Positions 17,099-27,200 of a stretch of 64,000 bases of DNA are shown piece by piece. Both the position numbers and the translations under genes were made by a program. Origin of the DNA: Saprospiraceae bacterium. Lineage in GTDB: Bacteria > Bacteroidota > Bacteroidia > Chitinophagales > Saprospiraceae. Below the pieces are notes generated by a model. The model worked only from the letters and a program-made list of their open reading frames with translations. It had not been told where the DNA came from and did not search any database. The stretch lies in contig JADJNW010000021.1 of the NCBI GenBank assembly GCA_016714085.1, positions 1 through 64,000 of the forward strand, in the 5' to 3' direction. How positions within the stretch are numbered: the first letter of the stretch is position 1; the number at the start of each line of letters is the position of its first letter.

Positions 17099-18653
17099 CT
17101 ATTTCTTGTATTTCACTTTTCCACCCACAATTGTCATCAGCACTTCGGTTTGCAAAATTTCTTCTTCCGGGCAGGTACTCAAATCCTTTGATAATACTAC
17201 AATATCTGCGAATTTGCCAACTTCCAGCGAGCCTTTGTCTTGTTCTTCAAAAGCAGAATATGCGCAAGACCAAGTATAAGATTTAATCCCTTCTTCGCGG
17301 GTCATTTTTTGCTCCGGAAAAAATTCCATAATCGGCGGCGAGAATCGTTTGCGCGTGACTGTTGCATAAAAACTTTCCAATGGACTCACATCTTCCACCG
17401 GTGCATCTGTGCCATTCGTCACTATCGCTCCTGCGTCGAGCAAACTACGCCAGGGATAAGCGCCTTCACGCGCGCGTTGTTCGCCGAGGCGCTTTACGAC
17501 AAATGGTGCATCCGAAGTACAATGAATTCCTTGCATAGCAGCGATCACGCCCAACTGTGCAAAGCGCGGGATGTCCGCCGGATCAATATGTTGCGAGTGT
17601 TCGATACGCCAGCGCAAGTCTTTTTTATCAGGACTAGCTTGGAATTCTTTTTCCATGATATTCAATACCTCTCGGTTCGCGCGATCGCCGATCGCGTGTA
17701 CACAAAGCTGCAAACCATTATCCATGCAGAGTTTGGCAATCGCTTCCACATCTTCCACTTTGGTGGTATTCTGACCGACAAAATCGCGTTTATCATCGTA
17801 AGAAGCCAATAACCACGCACCATAGGAGCCTAAAGCACCATCCACTTCCGATTTGATAGCACGACAAGTGAAAAAGCCGTCGCCGGCATCAATAATGGGC
17901 AAGCCACCAGTTTATCCTTGATGTCTGGATAACGGTGACGAATCATTGCCCAAAGGCGTAGATCGAATTTGCCTTGCTCCGCTAATTCCTTGTACCATTC
18001 TACCTCCTCTTGCGAAGAGCCTGCATCCTGAAAAGAAGTAATGCCTTTTGCCAGACATTCTTGCTGTGCCAGTTCAATGCCTTTGAGCCATTCTTCTTTA
18101 AGCGCTTCTTGCGATAAGCTATCACGGTACATCGCATAAGCCGCTGTTACCAAGCCCATTGCGCGCTCTTCAAATACACCGATGGCTTCTCCGCGCGAGT
18201 CGCGCACGATTTCTCCACCCGAAGGATTGGGCGTTTCGGCAGTAATGCCTGCCAATTCCATCGCTTTTTTATTCGCAAAAAGCCCATGTCCACTAGCGTG
18301 CCGCAGCAGCACACAATCTCCTCCCAACTTCTCGACTTGAGAAAATTCAAATTCATCAAGCTTTGCCCCAAACCAGAAAAATGCCCATGCCCTTCGATGA
18401 AGCCTGGCATCGCAAATTGCCCTTGCAAATCAATCACTTCGGTGTTTTCATTCTTGAGTTTTTCAATATCTGCATTTGCACCGATTGCCAGAATGCGTCC
18501 GTCTTTCACCGCAATCGCCTCTGCGCGAGGCCGTTCTGTATTGACGGTATAAATATCGCCGTTGATAAAAATGACATCAGCGGTGTCTTTTTCCTTAGGC
18601 TGGCAGCCAAATATCAGCGTCGCCAGCAGTAACCATAAGAGTTTCTTCGTCAT
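17099..18653 (-). pseudogene. YtcJ-like amidohydrolase (metal-dependent hydrolase) with internal deletion and frameshift
   Basis: Three segments in two frames. The first (from 18653) has a lipoprotein signal (WLLLATLIFGCQ) and the entry IDLQGQFAMPGFIEGHGHFS with the metal-binding HxH. It breaks near 18310 at SRSWEEIV, and the next segment resumes at VLLRHASGHGLFANKKAMEL. In YtcJ-type enzymes some 40-50 residues (the WILGRGW region) normally lie between these points, so DNA is missing, not merely one base. A second break near 17895 is a single-base shift before PIIDAGDGFFTCRAIKSEVD. Downstream, HAIGDRANREV, RIEHSQHID and NGTDAPVEDVSPL supply the remaining metal ligands. The family hydrolyses amide or formyl bonds of unknown substrates. 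The internal deletion makes real inactivation likely. Confidence 0.8.
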
Positions 18654-18768
18654 GCTTATTTGATTAGCGTTTTAGCGATTAGACAAAGGACAAATCCGAA
18701 TTCATCCTTGATTTTGAAAGGATAAAACTAAAGAAAGATTGGGACAGTGTCGGGTTAGATTTTATTTT

Positions 18769-18852
18769 TTATGCTGCCCCTGATGAGGCAATCACTTTGC
18801 CCGAATCGAGCAAGCGACGGCGGATGGTGCGGAAGAATTTGAGCTTTTTCAA
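18769..18852 (-). pseudogene. Truncated N-terminal remnant of a DUF6090 gene
   Basis: From a TTG at 18850-18852 that overlaps the stop of the preceding DUF6090 gene (TTGA), the frame reads MKKLKFFRTIRRRLLDSGKV and ends after eight more residues (IASSGAA, TAA). The DNA at 18807-18845 matches the 5' block of the four intact paralogues almost base for base, then the match stops before the membrane helix. This is the end of the operon. It is best read as what is left of a fifth copy after deletion, or as a recombination scar; a functional 27-residue peptide cannot be excluded. Confidence 0.6.
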
Positions 18853-19619
18853 TTTTTTATATTCAAATCACCCTCAACCAATTGTAATAGTGAATTAATA
18901 TTTGCTTCTAGTTCGGGGTAATATTTATCATGAAGTATTTGCCCTATTACGCTATAAAGCAATAAGAAATTTTCAAAAGTCTGATCTTTTAAAAGATGCT
19001 TATTACTGTGATTTTTCTTTGATTTACCGTCTTTTGACACAGCAGATAATGTAGGGTCAGTAAACATGGTTTTAATGTCTGCATGATCTATAAAATACTG
19101 GGTGATAGTATTTCGATAAAGATAAAGTTCTTCTTCTTGTTTCCTTAAATCATTTACCCTCCCATCCCAGGATGCGATTTGAATTTTAATACTATCATTT
19201 GAAATATCATTTAGGCCCCCAGTGCTTAATAATTGAGTGAAAACGCCCCGCTCATACGCTAATATAATTTCATCTGAAAAAGACTGCAGTATCAATGTTG
19301 ATAAATATTGTTCACTCACCGTATCTGATTCCGCTTCAATAAGTGCAATAAGATTGCCTTGCGCTTCTAATGCGTTTTTCAATCGAGCTTGTTCTTTACT
19401 GATTGCATCAAGATTGTTAATAAGCTCGTTTTTTATAGCCAATAAATATTTCTGTTCTTTATCTTTAATCTTTCTTTGTTCGTTCCAATTATTCACCTGC
19501 AAAGCAATCAAAATACCAATGACCACCAGCAGGATTTCTCCGATGGCATAGAGTGTGTAGTTTTTGATCTTGCCCGAATCGAGCAAGCGACGGCGGATAG
19601 TGCGGAAGAAATGGAGCAT
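18849..19619 (-). CDS. DUF6090 family membrane protein (paralogue 1)
   Basis: 256 residues opening MLHFFRTIRRRLLDSGKIKN, followed by one membrane helix, YAIGEILLVVIGILIALQVN (about residues 24-44), and NWNEQRKIKDKEQKY. This basic amphipathic start plus helix is the signature of DUF6090. The rest (50-256) is largely helical, with a coiled-coil look in 55-100, and has no known catalytic motif. It lies 8 bases after paralogue 2. The first 45 residues and their DNA are shared closely with the three other copies, while the remainder is only weakly similar. The topology is probably a short cytoplasmic basic tail with the rest outside the inner membrane, which is uncertain. No function is known for the family. 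Confidence 0.85.
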   Translation of the reverse strand: MLHFFRTIRRRLLDSGKIKNYTLYAIGEILLVVIGILIALQVNNWNEQRKIKDKEQKYLLAIKNELINNLDAISKEQARLKNALEAQGNLIALIEAESDTVSEQYLSTLILQSFSDEIILAYERGVFTQLLSTGGLNDISNDSIKIQIASWDGRVNDLRKQEEELYLYRNTITQYFIDHADIKTMFTDPTLSAVSKDGKSKKNHSNKHLLKDQTFENFLLLYSVIGQILHDKYYPELEANINSLLQLVEGDLNIKN

Positions 19620-19627
19620 AAGGTTAT

Positions 19628-20410
19628 TTATTTTAATGGAGTACTTCTCTTACAGATGCTAATCATTTCCTGAAGATTTATGTTAAAATCTTCAAATAGT
19701 TTTGAATTGATCCGATTTGCGGTTTTAATGTCTGCTAAAAATCCATTTAGTTCTTTTAGCGTTTTTAATTGATCAATCAAGTATCGTTTTTCCGGAATTC
19801 CTTTCAACGGAAAAGCATTGCGGATTTTGGTTGGGTGAACCTTTCTACTAATTTCGTATTTCAAATTGGCGTCCAGTATATGACCAACGAGACGGCGATA
19901 TGCTAATTTGTAGCTTTCGTATTCCGCCTGTAATTCTATAGTTTGGGACATTTCACTGTGATAGGCAGCTAAAAGATCTCGCAATGAATCTTGATGAATA
20001 AGGCGGATATTTCCAGTGCTATAAAGTTCCTCCCAAACATTCTTATCGTATTGTATGGGATAAATCATTCCTACATGCTCAATTGCCATTGCCAAGGTCT
20101 CATTATCACTACCAAGTGTATCCACAGATAATGCATCAATAATTACATCCACATGCTTAAATTGAAGCTTACTGTATGCTATTTGATCGTTGGCAGTTTG
20201 TATATTATCTTGTAATTCTTGCTCTAAACGAACGATATATTCTTGTTCTAATTTATTATCTTTTCTACTTTCATTCCAATTATTAATTTGTAAAGCAATG
20301 AGAATGCCAATGACCACCAGCATTATTTCACCGATGGCATAAACGAAGTATTTTTGTAAGCTGCCCGAATCGAGCAAGCGACGGCGGATGGTGCGGAAGA
20401 ATTTTAGCAT
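19628..20410 (-). CDS. DUF6090 family membrane protein (paralogue 2)
   Basis: 260 residues from the ATG at 20410 (MLKFFRTIRRRLLDSGSLQK); the frame is open 11 codons upstream, but that stretch overlaps the end of paralogue 3, and the later start matches its relatives. Membrane helix: YAIGEIMLVVIGILIALQIN. The tail carries QEYIVRLEQELQDNIQTAND (coiled-coil tendency) and a middle block with YDKNVWEELYSTGNIRLIHQ, which recurs in the other copies as a loosely conserved 'L-S-TG-x-L-I-x-x-DSL' element. The stop is 8 bases before paralogue 1; paralogue 3 ends 4 bases upstream, so it is co-transcribed with both. Function unknown. Confidence 0.86.
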   Translation of the reverse strand: MLKFFRTIRRRLLDSGSLQKYFVYAIGEIMLVVIGILIALQINNWNESRKDNKLEQEYIVRLEQELQDNIQTANDQIAYSKLQFKHVDVIIDALSVDTLGSDNETLAMAIEHVGMIYPIQYDKNVWEELYSTGNIRLIHQDSLRDLLAAYHSEMSQTIELQAEYESYKLAYRRLVGHILDANLKYEISRKVHPTKIRNAFPLKGIPEKRYLIDQLKTLKELNGFLADIKTANRINSKLFEDFNINLQEMISICKRSTPLK

Positions 20411-20414
20411 AAGG

Positions 20415-21167
20415 TTATTTTTTCTTTTCAATTTCCCTTTCAATTATTTCAAGGATAGCACTTGTTTTTACAAGGGTTCTTTCAGCTATGGTGACTAGAA
20501 AATCATTTTGGTTTAACCTATCCATCAAAGCGTTTTGGTAATCTCTACTTTTTAGTAAATTTTCAAAATCAGAAGGAATTACTTTATTCTTGAGGTCAGG
20601 GATACCTTCCATATCCCTAAATTCTGCAAGGGTGATAAATGATTCTAATACAGGACGCTGAATTTCCAGGACAATCCGTTTTACATTATCTTGTTGGGAT
20701 TTAAATTTATTAACCTCAGCAGGATAAGCGGTAAGCAGGTATTTGAGGGAGTCATTGGATATTAATTCAAGTTTATCTGTATTCAATATAGAATTTAAAG
20801 TTCCCTCCACAATAGCGGTAGGACGGTAGTTTGTATGGTAAATGGTATCTTTCATTTCCGAAGTAAGCTCAGAAGCATCCATCCCGATATACCCTAACGC
20901 TGACCGAAGCCTACCTATCTCAATAGGATATGACTGAAGGGATGTTTCTAAAGCTTTTTGCGTATATCTAAAGTCCTGTTGTAAGTTGATTAGTATTTTT
21001 AATTCTTTGGCGCGATCTTTTCTGTTCTCATTCCAATTATTAATCTGCAACGCAATGAGAATACCAATCACTACCAGAATGATTTCACCAATGGCATAAA
21101 CGAAGTACTTTCTCAGGCTACCCGAATCGAGCAGGCGGCGGCGGATATTGCGGAAGAATTTGAGCAT
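20415..21167 (-). CDS. DUF6090 family membrane protein (paralogue 3)
   Basis: 250 residues opening MLKFFRNIRRRLLDSGSLRK, with helix YAIGEIILVVIGILIALQIN and NWNENRKDRAKELKILINLQ after it. Its N-terminus is closest to paralogue 2 and the rest differs. The middle block reads EGTLNSILNTDKLELISNDS, aligning with the loosely conserved element of the other copies. With the frame correction proposed for paralogue 4, its ATG overlaps that gene's stop as TAATG, a sign of coupled translation. No catalytic motif is seen; function unknown. Confidence 0.86.
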   Translation of the reverse strand: MLKFFRNIRRRLLDSGSLRKYFVYAIGEIILVVIGILIALQINNWNENRKDRAKELKILINLQQDFRYTQKALETSLQSYPIEIGRLRSALGYIGMDASELTSEMKDTIYHTNYRPTAIVEGTLNSILNTDKLELISNDSLKYLLTAYPAEVNKFKSQQDNVKRIVLEIQRPVLESFITLAEFRDMEGIPDLKNKVIPSDFENLLKSRDYQNALMDRLNQNDFLVTIAERTLVKTSAILEIIEREIEKKK

Positions 21168-21282
21168 TATTTTGAAATTTGAGCTTTAACCATTTGATTT
21201 AATAGAACATTCTCTTGCAGCATTTTCTTTGCATCTTCCAAAGTATTAGTATGATTGATTTTATTGGGTATTAAAACTTTCT

Positions 21283-21888
21283 TCAACTTCTGATTTTGAA
21301 AACAGCATTCATAGAATAGGGTACTATACGTTTTCCATATGTAAATTCTTTAGCTTCATCTCGAATAATAGGTAAAATACACTCCCACCATTCTTGAAAT
21401 AGATCTTCACTGTCAGATTCTACTCCTGGCAATGTCTGGTCATAATACTTAGCAATTGCAAATCGCAAGTCGTTATCGTGAATCAGATCAATGCCGCTAG
21501 AGATTAACACATTGTATGGAGTAGTTACAAAATCTATCCGTTCACCCAATAAAGCTTTCCCTAAATAAACCTCCAAACTATCATTTGAAAAATACCCACG
21601 CTGTCCAAATTCAAGTAGTATAGAATCGATTAATCGTACTATGGATTGTTCTCTGGAAATAATAGTTGCTAACTGGATACTATCAGCGATTAACGCTGAC
21701 TGAATTTCTGAAAGCATTTCTAATTCAGTAGCCACTCGCTTTTGTTCTGTATTCCAATTATTTATCTGCAACGCAATCAAAATACCAATGACCACCAAGA
21801 CGATTTCCCCAAGCGCATAAAGTGTGTAGTTTCTGACTTTGCCCGACTCGAGCAGGCGGCGGCGGATATTGCGGAAGAAACGGAGCAT
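21283..21888 (-). CDS. DUF6090 family membrane protein (paralogue 4), probable C-terminal frameshift
   Basis: First gene of the operon. It opens MLRFFRNIRRRLLESGKVRN, with helix LYALGEIVLVVIGILIALQI. The frame stops at 21283 after MNAVFKIRS, giving 201 residues. Adding one A to the A-run near 21300 lets the frame continue as FKNQKLKKVLIPNKINHTNT to a TAA at 21167-21169, giving about 240 residues, the size of its siblings, and a TAATG overlap with paralogue 3. The full gene is therefore probably 21167-21888. The 21-bp array at 21997-22260 lies directly upstream and may contain the operon's control region. Function unknown. Confidence 0.82.
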   Translation of the reverse strand: MLRFFRNIRRRLLESGKVRNYTLYALGEIVLVVIGILIALQINNWNTEQKRVATELEMLSEIQSALIADSIQLATIISREQSIVRLIDSILLEFGQRGYFSNDSLEVYLGKALLGERIDFVTTPYNVLISSGIDLIHDNDLRFAIAKYYDQTLPGVESDSEDLFQEWWECILPIIRDEAKEFTYGKRIVPYSMNAVFKIRS

Positions 21889-21996
21889 GGGTTTCAGTGT
21901 TTTTATAAACGAATTTAATAATTAGCAGCAATCCATGTCATTTTTTCACGATAAGGAATTGAAAATAAACGATCAAGGATCATAAAGCTTCGGCTT

Positions 21997-22260
21997 GGAT
22001 TCCTTTAGAGAGAAAATGGTATCTCAAAGAGTGTAATTGGGTTCTCAGAGAGTCAAATTAGGTTCTAAAAAGAGTCAAACTCGATTCTCAGAGAGTGGCG
22101 TTCGATTCTTTAGAATCGAATTGGATACTAAAAGAGTGTAATTGGATGCTCAGAGAACCTAATTTGGTTCTTAAAGAGTCTAACTCGATTCTAAAAGAGT
22201 CGAAGAGGTATCTCGGAGCATCCAAAAAGTACCTCTGCGCATATCAATCGACTCTTGAAG
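21997..22260. repeat. Array A: 13 degenerate 21-bp units upstream of the DUF6090 operon
   Basis: Thirteen units with anchor trinucleotide TCT (or a variant) at 22001, 22022, 22043, 22064, 22086, 22107, 22127, 22148, 22169, 22190, 22211, 22232 and 22253: eleven of the twelve steps average exactly 21, and the one 22 and one 20 cancel. The core is GATTCTnnnAGAGTC, an imperfect palindrome of 15 bases, followed by about 6 bases of type AAACTC or TAATTG. One unit (22104-22117) is the perfect palindrome GATTCTTTAGAATC. There is no open frame through it. It fills most of the gap between the permease gene (stop 22285) and DUF6090 paralogue 4 (start 21888). Confidence 0.8.
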
Positions 22261-22284
22261 TATGAAGGAAGAATCATTCGCTTA

Positions 22285-23505
22285 TTACTCGCGCCGTATC
22301 GCCTCCACAGGATCGAGTCGCGCAGCTTTCATTGCAGGGTACGTGCCAAATATTACACCAATTAAAATAGCAATAATTGTAATAACGCCGAGGGTATTCC
22401 AAGTATAAGCTGCCTGGAAAGGAGCATCAGTAAGGGCTTTGACGATAGGAATGGCGATCATTGTAAATAGAATGCCAAATATTAATCCTAATAAACTTCC
22501 AAATAATGAAATGGTAATGGATTCGGAAAGAAACAGGTTCATAATATCGCGTCGATTCGCGCCAAGGGCTTTGCGCAAGCCGATTTCCGGGGTTCTTTCT
22601 GTCACCGAAATGAGCAATACATTCATCACTCCGATGCCGCCAACTAACACCGAAATACCAACGATCAAGCCCATTATAATGCGGAACAGTAAGAATCCTT
22701 TGGCCACTTGATCTACCCGAAATTCATTCGTCACCAATTGAAAATCTTCCTTCCCATTCGGGTATTCCATTGCAAACCAATCTTCTAATTCTTTTTTAAT
22801 CGTCGGTACATTTTCCACAGCATGGACATCCACCAAACACATCGGCGGGGACTGCTTTAAAATGTCTTCCGATAAATGAATAATGGGAATAAATAAATTA
22901 GGAGCGGGATCGTTACTTTCTTTTAGTACGCCTATAATATTAAAATCCGATCCATTATATTGTATCTTCTTATTCAGTAATTTAGAATAATCTTTATCTT
23001 CGGTCATTTGCTTCGCCAATTCATAATCTACAATAGCAACATTTGCTTTATTGTGAAAATCTTCCTTAGAAAAATTTCGTCCCACCGATAACTCTTCTCT
23101 CTCTGGAATAGCAGGCGCAATGGCGCTCACCATCGCCCCAATGGTTTTGTCCTGCACCTTGAGCTCATTAGCCTGCTGAGAAACGATATAAGCAATCGCT
23201 TTATCTTTTAATGTTTCTTGTATTTTATTTAGTGCGATGTAATTAATATAAGGAAAAGTATCTTTTTTGATCCGCACATTATTTACCATTTTATACGTTT
23301 CGGTACGAATCATGATATTCTTTAAATCCGTTGTATTACTAATTTGTTCGCGGGCATATTTTTCCATGCCATCAATCAGCGACAAAATAGAGACGAGTGC
23401 TGCCACGCCAATCACAATGCCCAAAATGGAAAGAAACGTGTGAAAAAAATTGGAGCGAATGCTATCGAATGCTTGCACAAATGAAAAGCGAAGTTTCTTC
23501 AACAT
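22285..23505 (-). CDS. ABC transporter permease, MacB/FtsX type
   Basis: 406 residues from the ATG at 23505 (MLKKLRFSFVQAFDSIRSNF); the frame is open 13 codons upstream. The N-terminal helix FHTFLSILGIVIGVAALVSI is followed by a large periplasmic MacB-PCD domain (about 45-270) and three C-terminal FtsX helices: IMGLIVGISVLVGGIGVMNV, SITISLFGSLLGLIFGILFT and LGVITIIAILIGVIFGTYPA, ending in AMKAARLDPVEAIRRE. The segment TPEIGLRKALGANRRDI is the standard coupling helix to an ATPase. No ATP-binding subunit or membrane-fusion partner is adjacent, so the partner must be elsewhere. Such permeases act in mechanotransmission, for example lipoprotein or peptide export. Confidence 0.92.
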   Translation of the reverse strand: MLKKLRFSFVQAFDSIRSNFFHTFLSILGIVIGVAALVSILSLIDGMEKYAREQISNTTDLKNIMIRTETYKMVNNVRIKKDTFPYINYIALNKIQETLKDKAIAYIVSQQANELKVQDKTIGAMVSAIAPAIPEREELSVGRNFSKEDFHNKANVAIVDYELAKQMTEDKDYSKLLNKKIQYNGSDFNIIGVLKESNDPAPNLFIPIIHLSEDILKQSPPMCLVDVHAVENVPTIKKELEDWFAMEYPNGKEDFQLVTNEFRVDQVAKGFLLFRIIMGLIVGISVLVGGIGVMNVLLISVTERTPEIGLRKALGANRRDIMNLFLSESITISLFGSLLGLIFGILFTMIAIPIVKALTDAPFQAAYTWNTLGVITIIAILIGVIFGTYPAMKAARLDPVEAIRRE

Positions 23506-23616
23506 AATCCCGGTGCTGTTTTTCTCAATGATGCAAAATTGCAATTTAAAGGAACAGCACTTTTCTAATTATACATAGCTTTTTCGATGGATTCAGGAAA
23601 TGATTAGACCAGTAAA

Positions 23617-24078
23617 TCAATCGATTATCCGGCGCATATCCTGAAAAACGATTTCTGTTTCATTCTTTTGTTGTTGCAGCTTCCAACATACATTAAATAA
23701 TTCGTTAGGATAGCCCTTTCCATTAGTGCTTTGCATACCCTTGAGTTTTTCATGATTACTGATCCGCATTTTTACATCAAAACAATGATCCGCATTGCGC
23801 AGGTTTACAAGCAAATACGTATTTTGATTTTCTTGCAGGAATGTTTTGAAAAAATAACGAAAATCTTTGGGTTTTGATTTGCTCAGAATTTCCAGTACCC
23901 GATTTTGATAAACAAGGTTTTCCATTGTCTCTTCAGCGAGAATCGCATCTGTATTCTGACAAGCCGGCTTCGGCAGGAAATAATCTTTGGGTAAAATCAT
24001 ATAAGAAAGAAAGCCAATGCTTAAAAGTACAATTGCCAATCCCAACGTATTGCGAAGGTCGGAGTAGTAGAATTTCAT
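23617..24078 (-). CDS. Membrane-anchored protein of unknown function
   Basis: 153 residues. One N-terminal membrane helix (LGLAIVLLSIGFLSYMIL, about 11-29) precedes a soluble part, probably outside the inner membrane, with a helical block MENLVYQNRVLEILSKSKPK and two strand-like stretches (NTYLLVNLRNADHCFDVKMR and NETEIVFQDMRRI). Two cysteines (DHCFD, NVCWK) might pair. I recognise no family. It starts 112 bases upstream of the permease gene's 5' end, on the same strand, and could share regulation with it. A terminator at 24152-24187 separates it from the next gene. Confidence 0.65.
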   Translation of the reverse strand: MKFYYSDLRNTLGLAIVLLSIGFLSYMILPKDYFLPKPACQNTDAILAEETMENLVYQNRVLEILSKSKPKDFRYFFKTFLQENQNTYLLVNLRNADHCFDVKMRISNHEKLKGMQSTNGKGYPNELFNVCWKLQQQKNETEIVFQDMRRIID

Positions 24079-24151
24079 GGTAGTGAAGGATTTAGGTTTA
24101 ATAAAAAACGATATAGAGTAAAGTTATGTACTTGAATGATTATATTTAACA

Positions 24152-24187
24152 AAAAGCGTCACCCCTTTTGTAAAGAATGACGCTTTT
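24152..24187 (-). terminator. Terminator for the VPS10-type gene
   Basis: Arms AAAAGCGTCA (24152-24161) and TGACGCTTTT (24178-24187) with a 16-base loop; the leftward transcript ends in a T-run. It lies 27 bases beyond the stop at 24214. The bases between (24184-24213) hold repeats of TTTGAAC and CTTTAAAC. Confidence 0.75.
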
Positions 24188-24213
24188 GAACTTTAAACCT
24201 TTAAACTTTTGAA

Positions 24214-27200
24214 CTACTGTTTTCCTATCTCTACCATCCGACCAGGCGTATAAGGCGCTCCGGCATCTTCGAGTTTCCGCTCTAAGTTTTTGATATCGGT
24301 TTCCATGATACTCCGAATTTCCGATACAATGGGCGCGAATTCTTCTTTGGCAATTTTCAAGGCATCTTTTTGTGCTTGCGTAGGCGCAGAAGTAGAACCT
24401 GCTGCTCCAAAGACTGTACCTAAGCGATTATTGACGCCGGGTTTGGTTGGCATATCTATACGCGCAGCAGTTCGATCACTGGACATTACCATACTGATTT
24501 TCTCTAATTTATCTTCGATCTTTTTTAGATCGGAGGTTAATTCCGTTGGCGTAAGCGCTACTGCATCCAAAGCCATGCGCATCGCGCGGACTCTTGTATT
24601 GATGTCGCCTAACATTGTGTTTGCCCCTCCAATCACACGTTGCAATTCCTGTGCTTCTTTTTGGAAATCTACCAAAGCCTTGCGGTCGGTTGCAGGTAGC
24701 GTCACGCCACCCAAAGAATTGATTTTGAATCGAATCGGCGCTACTAATTCTTTGATTTCTCCGTTGATACTTTGCGAAAGCGAAACAGTGTAATCCCCTG
24801 GCATCACCATAATACCAGAATTACCACCTCCGCCACCAAATCCGCCGCCACCACCGCCAACTCTCACTGGAGATAAAGATGGGGTGCGACCATCCCAAAC
24901 AATGCGATTGACGCCAGTGCGGACGCCTGTTTTCAATTTGCGAACGATATTGCCAGACATATCCTTGATCGTGAATAAAAGATAAGACGCTTCTTCATCT
25001 GCTTCCGCTTTCAACTCTTCATAAGTCGGATAGCGAATGGCTTCGCCTTTTTTGATTTTCGCTTGCTCATCTTCCTGGCGTTTTTGTATCAAAGTTTTCA
25101 CACCTTCTTTTACAAAATAAGTGAAAGTAACACCAATTTCAGGATTCTCCGCTGCGTACATGGTGTGACCCTGGAAGCCTTTTTTACCACCCAAAGTGCC
25201 TAATAATGTTGATTCCAAATACAACAAGCCATCCTTGATCGGGAAAATTTGTGCAGCCGCCTGCAATTGCTGCTCTTTCACTTGCCGCAAAGGCGAGTAA
25301 TCATCGAGTACATAAAATCCGCGGCCGAAAGTACCCAACACTAAGTCATTCTCGCGCTTTTGAATCGCCATATCTCGCACTGCAATAGTTGGAAGTCCAG
25401 TACTCAGTTTTTTCCAATATTTACCACCATCCACTGTTACAAAACAGCTAAATTCAGTACCTACGAACAACAAATCTCTGTCCACATGATCTTCGGCGAG
25501 GCTATAAGTAGAGCCGCGTTCAGGCAAATTGGAAGTAATGCTCGTCCAGGTGCGGCCCTTGTCGGTACTTTTATAAACGTAGGGTTTAAAATTGCCATCC
25601 TTGTGATTGTTGAACGCCACATACACTACATTTTCATCATGCTGCGAAGCCAATAAGTAATTGACATAGCAACGCTCCGGCACGCCGCTTATTTTTCCGA
25701 TTCGATCTTGCGCCAAGTTTTCCCACCATCTTCGGTCACTTGAATCAAACCGTCATCCGTGCCAACGTATAATAAATTTTCCTTCAACGGGCTTTCAGAA
25801 AATGCTACAATATTGCCATATTCAGAAGTTGAACCATTCTTGGAAACCGCGTCAATACTCTGAATGCGGCCCATCACTGGCAATTTATTTCGATCCATCT
25901 GTCTCGTCAAATCTGGGCTAATGGTTTGCCAGCTATCGCCTCGGTCATCTGTTTTAAACAGTTTATTTGCAGCAAAATAAAGCCTGGTGGGATGATGCGC
26001 AGAAATCGTCAACGGAGCATCCCAGTTCCAACGGAAATTATCTTCGCCTTTGGATGGCTGAGGTTGAATATCCATAGACTCTCCGCTGGCCCGATCAAAC
26101 CGAACCAAATTCCCGTGCTGCGACTGCGCATAAACAATGTTCGGATTATTCGGATCAACCTGCGACTCAAAACCGTCGCCCCCTTGCGTTACAAACCAAT
26201 CCGCATTCCTGATGCCATGACTGGAAATCGTGCGCGAAGGGCCGCCCAAGCTATAATTATCTTGCGTACCGCCGTAGATATAGTAGAAAGGCTCAGAATT
26301 ATCAACGGCAACTTTGTAGAATTGCGTGACAGGCAGGTTTTCTTTAAAATTCCAGGTTTTCGCGGCATCAAAAGTTTCGTACAAACCACCATCGCAACCA
26401 GCGAGGTAATGATCGGGATTTTTAGGATCAATCCACAAGCTATGGTTGTCCCAATGCTTGAATTCTTCGCTCCAGCGCCCCCAGGTTCTGCCACCATCTT
26501 TAGAAAACTGATTGAATACATCCATTGAAATAATCATTTCAGGATTCGTCGGATGCACTACGATTTCCGAATAATAATTCCCACTAGTGTTGTGGCTGCT
26601 ACGCTTTTCCCAGGTAGCTGCTCGATCGGTAGAAGCAAAAAAACCACCACTATTGCCTTCCGCTTCAACGATGGCGTATAAAATTTCAGGATCGGATGGC
26701 GCCATTGCCAAACCAACGCGCCCCATTTTGCCAGCAGGCAAACCACGATTCGCTTTCTCCCAAGTTTTACCGCCATCTTTTGATTTGTAAACGCTACTTT
26801 CCGGGCCGCCACCGACATACGTAAACACATGACGACGACGCTGATGCGCTGCTGCATACATCACATCAGGGTTTCTTGGATCTATAATGATATCATTGAC
26901 TCCCGTATGCTCATCAATTTTAAGAACTTGTTCCCAGGTTTTGCCACCATCGGAAGTTTTGTAAATGCCGCGATCGCCGCCAGCCGACCAAAGCGGCCCA
27001 TAAGCCGCTACGAAAACCACATCCGAATTGCGCGGGTCAACTACGATTTTGCCGATATGTTCCGATTCCTTTAGTCCTACATTTTTCCAAGATTTACCGC
27101 CATCTTCCGATTTGTAAACCCCGTCCCCATATGCTACTGAACGCTGATTGTTGTTTTCACCGCTACCGACCCAAACGACGTTGGGATTATTCGGATCAAT

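Noticed and set aside
17240..17812. Plus-strand open frame of 190 codons
   Set aside because: It is the antisense shadow of the amidohydrolase, whose minus-strand protein has clear motifs.
25926..26528. Plus-strand open frame of 200 codons
   Set aside because: It is antisense to the VPS10-type propeller gene; its composition follows the codon pattern of the other strand.
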